DNA from: CAYPEZ01 sp964409985
GTDB taxonomy: Bacteria > Patescibacteriota > Minisyncoccia > Phycocordibacterales > UBA6899
Direction: 5' to 3'
NCBI GenBank assembly: GCA_964409985.1
Contig: CAYPEZ010000016.1
Coordinates: 1-19,340, forward strand
Length of the DNA: 19,340 bases
Positions within the stretch are counted from its first letter, which is position 1. Every line of letters starts with the position of its first letter. The translations under genes were made by a program, and so were the position numbers. Shown here piece by piece: positions 15,377 through 19,340 of this stretch. A model generated the notes under the pieces. The model saw only the letters and a program-made list of their open reading frames with translations, had not been told where the DNA came from and did no database searches.

Positions 15377-15969
15377 ATGCATACAAGACGAGTGTATATG
15401 TATACAATTGCGCTCATATTTCTTGCTGGGGCAAGCTATGCTCTGCTTCACCATTCTTTGACGACAAGGCAGCCTACTCCACTCGCTGACGAAAAAAACA
15501 TCGCATACACCATTGACGGTAAGAGTATCAAGCTTGTGAATGGGGTTTCAGACCTGCCAATAGTGCCAGGATCTTCTTCAAGACTCATCACGCGCTACTT
15601 TGGCAACGAACTCAAGACTGACCTCGATGGTGACGGACGCGAAGATGTGGTGTTTCTGTTGACACAAGAGTCTGGGGGATCGGGTGTGTATTTTTATGTT
15701 GTCGCTGCTCGAAACACTCCTAATGGTTATATAGGCTCAGATGGGTATCTTCTTGGTGACAGAGTAGCACCCCAAACCACAGGGCTCAGTCAACATCCAA
15801 ATCATAAGCATGTTGTCGTAGTCAATTACGCTGACCGAGCTTTAGGTGAACCCATGAGTGCTACGCCATCGATGGGAAAGAGTATGTATCTGAAACTCGA
15901 TATACCAACCNNNNNNNNNNGTGGGGGATCGTGGTTCCAGATTTTGAAGGAGAATCACAGCGGCCTTAA
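15377..15969 (+). CDS. Secreted or membrane-anchored protein with DxDxDG motif, interrupted by assembly gap
   Basis: The N-terminus (MHTRRVYMYTIALIFLAGA) is a signal peptide or anchor; the rest is extracytoplasmic. DLDGDGREDVVFLL near residue 80 is a calcium-binding D-x-D-x-D-G loop as in FG-GAP or EF-hand-like secreted proteins. The frame is sound to 15910, then meets 10 Ns. Read straight through, the frame would continue to 16081 across the CBS gene on the other strand, which is implausible. After the gap another frame reads WGIVVPDFEGESQRP and stops at 15967-15969, exactly abutting the convergent CBS stop, so I take that as the true C-terminus; the true gap length is unknown. AGGAGA lies only two bases before the ATG at 15377, so an in-frame ATG at 15398 is possible. 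Confidence 0.6.
15911..15920. other. Assembly gap (10 Ns)
   Basis: Ten undetermined bases inside the gene starting at 15377. Ten is a common placeholder length, so the real size is unknown and the frame on the two sides need not agree. The 10-mer TGGGGGATCG occurs at 15673-15682 and again just after the gap at 15922-15931, which may have contributed to the join. Confidence 0.95.
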
Positions 15970-16415
15970 AAACCCAAATGCGATTTCAGAATCGCAGAGA
16001 AAACATCCTCACGAGAAATCATGCCGAGATACTGCCCGTCTTCTACCACAGGAAGCTGGTGCACATGGTGTGCGAGCATAAGTCCTCCCGCTTTCATAAT
16101 AGGATCATCCTGCTTGATAGTCTGAACATTTTTCTTCATGAACTCTTCGACCTTACGTTCACGAAGGGCATCGATCGCGTCTTCACTTTTTTCGATATTT
16201 GTAAACGCGTGTGGAGATTCATAAAAATCTCCATACTCGGGAAACATCGCACGATACAAATCCTTTTCGGATACAATACCAATAAGATGTCCCTCGCCAT
16301 CGCTTACAGCGATAGAGCCGACCTCATGCTTATGGAGAAGTCTTGCGACTTCTTCGTAGGTCGTATGAGGGTTAGCGCACGGAGCGCCTTTTGTCATGAC
16401 GTCACGTACTTTCAT
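15966..16415 (-). CDS. Two-CBS-domain protein
   Basis: 149 residues consisting of a CBS pair (Bateman module). The first repeat starts MKVRDVMTKGAPCANPHTTY and ends GIVSEKDLYRAMF; the second starts VEEFMKKNVQTIKQDD and ends GMISREDVFSAIL. Such modules bind adenine nucleotides and usually regulate another protein; no effector domain is fused, so it would act in trans. The ATG at 16415 starts directly at the canonical first strand. The frame is open further upstream, to 16676, but that extension lies opposite the photolyase coding sequence and its promoter region and is rejected. AGGAG is 14 bases before the ATG, rather far. The stop shares TTAA with the stop of the convergent gene. Confidence 0.9.
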   Translation of the reverse strand: MKVRDVMTKGAPCANPHTTYEEVARLLHKHEVGSIAVSDGEGHLIGIVSEKDLYRAMFPEYGDFYESPHAFTNIEKSEDAIDALRERKVEEFMKKNVQTIKQDDPIMKAGGLMLAHHVHQLPVVEDGQYLGMISREDVFSAILKSHLGF

Positions 16416-16535
16416 ACACTGTAATGGTACTCCTCTCTCATGCGGCTTGTCTACGAATCTCCAGATGCGCCAAAAAAACCTTGAAAAATAAGTGTTTTGC
16501 TTGTTCTTTTGGGTCATCATGCTATCGTTTTGAGT

Positions 16536-17963
16536 ATGCCGATACGTAAAGACAGGATTCGCATACTCAACTCCTACGAGTACCGTGGAGGGCCCGTGCT
16601 CTACTGGATGAATCGTGACATACGCGCAAATATGAACTGGGCGCTCCTCTATGCGCAAGAACTCGCCCTCGAACACAAAGTGCCGCTCATCGTGCTTTAT
16701 AATCTTGCTCCAGGATTTCTTGGAGGGGGATTACGTCAGCACCTCTTTAAACTTGGAGCGCTACAGAGTGTCAAGGAACAGCTCCAAAAAAAAGATATTC
16801 CTTTTTTTCTCGTGACTGGAGATCAGACCGAGAAAGACATTGTCGCTTTTGCCAAGGAGCATGGAGTGGGCGCCCTGGTCACAGATTTTTCGCCGCTCAA
16901 GATTCAGCGAAGGTGGGTCGATCATGTGAAAAAGTCTCTCCTCATCCCATTCTACAAAGTAGATGCTCACAACATCGTGCCGTGCTGGGTCGCGTCGCCA
17001 AAACAAGAGTTTGGAGCGTACACCATACGCCCAAAGATCCATAAGCTGTTGCCAACATATATGGATCACTATCCTGCACTCCACACGCACCCATATGCGT
17101 ATGAAGAGAACGTTCCCGTGATCCCTTGGAAAAAGCTTGAGGAAGTCACAGGAATCGATCGCAGTGTGGCCCCAGTCGACTGGATCGAACCAAGCCACAC
17201 AGCAGCTGAGCAAGCGCTCAAACACTTTATTACCGATCGACTTGATCGATATGGCACGGTACGCAACGACTCGACACAGCGGGGGCAGTCAGATCTCTCG
17301 CCATATCTACACTACGGAATACTCTCTGCTCAGTGTGTTGCCCAACGTGTTGCCGATCATGTGGGTATGCCCATCGAGCACCTTGTCTCGTATGCCAAAA
17401 ATAACGCCAAGGTAGATGAAGATCGTCCACTTTCGCTTCGTGAGCACGCTGGAGCATTTCTTGAGGAACTCATCATTCGTCGTGAGCTTGCAGATAACTT
17501 TTGTTTTTATAATCAATCATATGATTCAACAGAAGGATTTCCAGCCTGGGCCAAAGCGACACACGACGCACACAGAAGCGATACACGAGCGTATATCTAC
17601 ACAGACAAAGAGTTCGAGGGGGCCAAGACTCACGATGCGTTGTGGAACGCATCCCAGAACGAACTCCTCAAGCGAGGAAAAATCTCGGGATACATGCGCA
17701 TGTATTGGGCAAAGAAGATTCTCGAATGGACAGCAACGCCTGAGGATGCGATGCGTATCGCTATCTGGCTCAATGATAAGTATGAGCTCGATGGCCGTGA
17801 CCCCAACGGATACGCAGGAATCGCATGGTCGATAGGTGGCGTCCATGACCGTGCGTGGTTTGACCGGCCAGTCTTTGGACAAATCCGCTATATGGCTGAG
17901 AGTGGCTGTAAAAAAAAGTTTGATACTGAGACATATATCGCTCGCTGGAACTCGGGAGCATAG
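16536..17963 (+). CDS. phrB: Class II CPD photolyase
   Basis: 475 residues, the normal length for class II deoxyribodipyrimidine photolyases. The enzyme binds FAD and splits cyclobutane pyrimidine dimers in DNA using light. N-terminal antenna domain: GPVLYWMNRDIRANMNWALL, a class II signature opening. C-terminal FAD domain: SDLSPYLHYGILSAQ, FLEELIIRRELADNFCFYN near residue 310, GYMRMYWAKKILEW near 386, LDGRDPNGYAGIAWSIGG near 417, and DRPVFGQIRYM. These blocks separate class II from the class I/cryptochrome branch. The start is the ATG at 16536; an in-frame TTG at 16497 would add 13 residues without homology. It stands alone, divergent from the CBS gene, and implies exposure to sunlight in surface environments. 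Confidence 0.95.
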   Translation: MPIRKDRIRILNSYEYRGGPVLYWMNRDIRANMNWALLYAQELALEHKVPLIVLYNLAPGFLGGGLRQHLFKLGALQSVKEQLQKKDIPFFLVTGDQTEKDIVAFAKEHGVGALVTDFSPLKIQRRWVDHVKKSLLIPFYKVDAHNIVPCWVASPKQEFGAYTIRPKIHKLLPTYMDHYPALHTHPYAYEENVPVIPWKKLEEVTGIDRSVAPVDWIEPSHTAAEQALKHFITDRLDRYGTVRNDSTQRGQSDLSPYLHYGILSAQCVAQRVADHVGMPIEHLVSYAKNNAKVDEDRPLSLREHAGAFLEELIIRRELADNFCFYNQSYDSTEGFPAWAKATHDAHRSDTRAYIYTDKEFEGAKTHDALWNASQNELLKRGKISGYMRMYWAKKILEWTATPEDAMRIAIWLNDKYELDGRDPNGYAGIAWSIGGVHDRAWFDRPVFGQIRYMAESGCKKKFDTETYIARWNSGA

Positions 17964-17968
17964 ATCAG

Positions 17969-17995
17969 AAAAACACCCGCCACAATGGACGGGTG
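17969..17995 (-). terminator. Intrinsic terminator for the minus-strand gene ending at 18003
   Basis: On the minus strand CACCCG (17995-17990) pairs with CGGGTG (17979-17974), with two more G-C pairs across a one-base bulge and a five-base loop, followed directly by TTTTT (17973-17969). It begins eight bases after the stop codon of the small minus-strand gene. The plus strand has no T-run after the stem, so the site serves the minus strand only. Confidence 0.8.
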
Positions 17996-18002
17996 CGTAC
18001 TA

Positions 18003-18314
18003 TCATCGAAGGAAGATCAGATACGGAAAGTCTGCATTCGTTTCGGCATCGATCCATTCCCTCGTTGTAGGATACTTGTCAATGTTGCCGAGAATTGCGT
18101 GCGCATGACGTTTGTGATCATGCAGTGGCATGGTGTCACACCCACGGGAGTCGACGGTGTTCGTCGCGACACCTCGAGGCCCAGGGGTAAACCCGACGTG
18201 ACCTCCACAGGCAAAGCAATAGTGTGTGTTTCCTCTGGAACGAATGTAATCGAAGTTGATCGCACGGAAAAAGAACGCTTCTTTCTTTGCATGCGTGGCT
18301 ACTCTTGCCGACAT
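18003..18314 (-). CDS. Small unknown protein with C-x-x-C and His-rich segments
   Basis: 103 residues, not recognised. It is supported as a real gene by an AAGAGGAG ribosome-binding site six bases before the ATG and by an intrinsic terminator eight bases after the stop. Other frames across this region, on both strands, have neither. The chain has a basic N-terminus, then YCFACGGHVGF with Cys33, Cys36 and His39, a further Cys59, and HDHKRHAHA with four histidines at 65-72, then a plain C-terminal part (YPTTREWIDAE). The Cys and His placement suggests metal binding, probably zinc, which is inference. No signal peptide or membrane segment. It lies 98 bases downstream of the cytochrome-b5-like gene on the same strand; TTGACG in the gap may be part of its own promoter. 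Confidence 0.7.
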   Translation of the reverse strand: MSARVATHAKKEAFFFRAINFDYIRSRGNTHYCFACGGHVGFTPGPRGVATNTVDSRGCDTMPLHDHKRHAHAILGNIDKYPTTREWIDAETNADFPYLIFLR

Positions 18315-18320
18315 GTTCGA

Positions 18321-18328
18321 CTCCTCTT
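18321..18328 (-). promoter_or_regulatory. Strong Shine-Dalgarno for the 103-residue gene
   Basis: AAGAGGAG on the minus strand, six bases before the ATG at 18314. It is one of the best-placed ribosome-binding sites in the window and decides the frame in a stretch where four overlapping frames are open. Confidence 0.75.
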
Positions 18329-18412
18329 GATGAACGACTGGACAGTTGTGTGTACATGCCCGAAGTAGTACTACCAGGAACAGGTCATGTCCGTCAACAC
18401 TGTTTGTATGCT

Positions 18413-18784
18413 TTATGCCTTGAGTGTTCCAATGACGAGACCGGGGAGAAGTGCTTGTGCCTTCCCACGTGAATGCTTGCGCTCTTCAGCAAACATCTGT
18501 GAAGCGTCGAGCCCACACCCTCGTACGATTTCGGGGTTGTGTTGTCCAGAAGCGATATACCCGGTGACGTCATAAACTTTTCCATCAATCGCCATCCAGC
18601 AATCACTCGAAGATATATGCGATGAAACATCTACAAGCGAGTACGAAGGAGCGTGTGAAAGATCAACATGTTGTGAGACTTCAGTCGTGGATGGTGTCGT
18701 GGTGGTACTGGAACGAACGGCATAATACCCGGCCCCGACGAGAACAAGTGCGATAAGAACAAATCCGAACATGCGTTGTGTCAT
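18413..18784 (-). CDS. Cytochrome-b5-like heme-binding domain protein, membrane-anchored
   Basis: 123 residues. One N-terminal membrane helix (about 6-23), a Ser/Thr-rich linker (24-38) and a cytochrome-b5-like domain from about 48 to 121. The family markers are SSSDCWMAIDGKVYDVT at 58-74, where D-C-W-x-x-I-x-G-x-V-Y-D-V-T is the core, CGLDAS at 90-95, and F-x-x-x-R-x-H at 98-104. The usual H-P-G-G heme loop reads GQHNPE, so His82 would be the first axial ligand and His104 the second. The domain probably faces outside and could carry electrons or sense redox state; partners are unknown. The stop lies 98 bases before the start of the small Cys/His gene on the same strand. Confidence 0.85.
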   Translation of the reverse strand: MTQRMFGFVLIALVLVGAGYYAVRSSTTTTPSTTEVSQHVDLSHAPSYSLVDVSSHISSSDCWMAIDGKVYDVTGYIASGQHNPEIVRGCGLDASQMFAEERKHSRGKAQALLPGLVIGTLKA

Positions 18785-18850
18785 AAATGGTGTGAATGAG
18801 TTGTACTCTTTCTACTACACTCCTAAAAACAGCATATTTCAGTCATAACT

Positions 18851-18879
18851 TTGACCCACGCACGGAGGAGGAATACAAT
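18851..18879 (+). promoter_or_regulatory. Sigma70-type promoter for the downstream VOC gene
   Basis: TTGACC at 18851-18856 and TACAAT at 18874-18879 each match the consensus at five of six positions and are separated by exactly 17 bases. Transcription would begin near 18886, at or next to the ATG at 18887, giving a leaderless or nearly leaderless message. A GGAGGAGG stretch at 18864-18871 lies inside the spacer and would then not be transcribed. Confidence 0.5.
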
Positions 18880-18886
18880 TGAATCC

Positions 18887-19234
18887 ATGGCAAACAACGA
18901 CCATCATAAAATCAATTACATCGAATTTTCGGCAGCTGACTTACCCGCAATAAAAAAGTTTTACGGAGAAGTGTTCGGGTGGCAGTTCACTGACTATGGC
19001 CATGAGTACACTGCGTTTACTGATGGAAATCTCGAAGGAGGATTTGCGAAAGGGACACTCACAGGAAGAGACCCACTCGTCATCCTTTACTCCAATGATC
19101 TTGAAGAGACAGTGAATGCCGTCCTCAAGCACGGAGGGAAGATTGCCAAAGATATCTTTCCATTTCCTGGAGGACGCCGCTTTCACTTTACCGATCCTCA
19201 TGGGAACGAACTCGCAGTCTGGAGTGCGGTCTAA
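18887..19234 (+). CDS. VOC / glyoxalase-like protein
   Basis: 115 residues forming one VOC module pair: INYIEFSAADLPAIKKFYG followed by EVFGWQFTDYG is the typical first unit, and GGRRFHFTDPHGNELAVWS is the closing metal-ligand strand with the final Glu. These proteins resemble bleomycin-resistance/glyoxalase folds; the substrate is unknown. The ATG at 18887 is chosen because the protein begins a few residues before the first strand and a promoter ends just before it; an in-frame TTG at 18851 coincides with the -35 element. The stop shares CTAA with the stop of the convergent partial gene. A different VOC protein lies at 1269. Confidence 0.85.
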   Translation: MANNDHHKINYIEFSAADLPAIKKFYGEVFGWQFTDYGHEYTAFTDGNLEGGFAKGTLTGRDPLVILYSNDLEETVNAVLKHGGKIAKDIFPFPGGRRFHFTDPHGNELAVWSAV

Positions 19235-19340
19235 CGCACGGGGTCGGCATTGTATCTTCCACCCGAATAGACAATATCTTTGTCGGTAAGAATTTCGTCG
19301 GTCACAGGGAAAAGATCGACATGAAACTTTGTCTTATGTG
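19231..19340 (-). CDS. C-terminal fragment of an unidentified protein (continues outside window)
   Basis: On the minus strand one frame is open from the window edge to TAG at 19233-19231, encoding 36 residues that begin HKTKFHVDLFPVTDE and end with SGGRYNADPVR. The composition is protein-like, and the stop meets that of the VOC gene in the same four bases, as at the other convergent pair. The other two minus frames are closed by stops near the edge. Too little is visible to name a family. Confidence 0.55.
   Translation of the reverse strand, partial: HKTKFHVDLFPVTDEILTDKDIVYSGGRYNADPVR

Noticed and set aside
15911..16081. Straight continuation of the DxDxDG gene across the Ns to 16081.
   Set aside because: It depends on a placeholder gap length and runs antisense through the second CBS repeat; another frame gives a clean stop at 15969.
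16497..16528. Extended -10-like TGCTATCGT before the photolyase start.
   Set aside because: The possible -35 (TTGCTT) is 20 bases away and the -10 core is weak.
16416..16676. N-terminal extension of the CBS protein.
   Set aside because: The added residues have no CBS features and lie opposite the photolyase start and its upstream region.
17985..18368. Plus-strand 127-residue open frame.
   Set aside because: It has no ribosome-binding site or terminator, resembles no family, and lies opposite a minus-strand gene that has both signals.

Overview
The window looks like a piece of a draft bacterial genome (one run of 10 Ns at 15911-15920 marks a scaffold join), most likely from a small-genome lineage of the Patescibacteria/CPR type. 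That placement is inferred from tight gene packing, many start codons without a Shine-Dalgarno sequence, a string of small single-domain proteins of orphan function, and a surface-glycan locus without any outer-membrane genes. TGA acts as a normal stop in many ATGA start/stop overlaps, so the TGA-to-glycine code of Gracilibacteria and Absconditabacteria is excluded. Phylum assignment is not proven by anything here.

Layout. 1-3191 (+): the tail of a DUF2339-like membrane protein, a DUF4105 (Lnb N-terminal domain) protein, a PhnB-type VOC protein, an SRPBCC protein, a DUF1801 protein and an unrecognised membrane-anchored protein. 3276-9106 (+): a PAP2_C/sphingomyelin-synthase-like phosphatase, then a tightly coupled glycan operon (GT2, GT4, methyltransferase, GT4, flippase) in which each gene after the first starts inside the stop of the previous one. 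9056-13753 (-): a three-gene overlapping operon, GT39 / proline-rich membrane-anchored LamG protein / GT39, which meets the flippase gene tail to tail with a 51-base overlap. 13938-15310 (+): a secreted His/Cys-containing charged protein ending at a clear terminator, then a fusion of a HIGH-family nucleotidyltransferase with a type II phosphomannose-isomerase cupin. 15377-16415: a DxDxDG secreted protein interrupted by the assembly gap, converging with a two-CBS protein. 16536-19340: class II CPD photolyase (+), a small well-signalled unknown gene (-), a cytochrome-b5-like protein (-), a VOC protein behind a good sigma70-type promoter (+), and the C-terminus of an unidentified gene (-).

How the genes fit together. 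The centre of the window reads as a cell-surface glycosylation system. The cupin fusion could supply activated sugar. The GT2 enzyme, a polyprenyl-phosphate-sugar synthase by architecture, could charge the lipid carrier. The two GT4 enzymes and the methyltransferase could build and decorate a lipid-linked chain, and the flippase could export it. The GT39 enzymes could transfer sugar from polyprenyl phosphate to an outside acceptor, for which the LamG protein is a candidate substrate or glycan-binding partner. The PAP2_C enzyme could act on a lipid phosphate in the same pathway. Base composition drops strongly from about 5.95 kb to about 11.9 kb (one 60-base line at 22% G+C against 53-57% in flanking lines), as expected for an exchangeable surface locus. 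No tRNA, rRNA, CRISPR array, transposase or integrase was seen, and no stretch over 300 bases lacks a gene.
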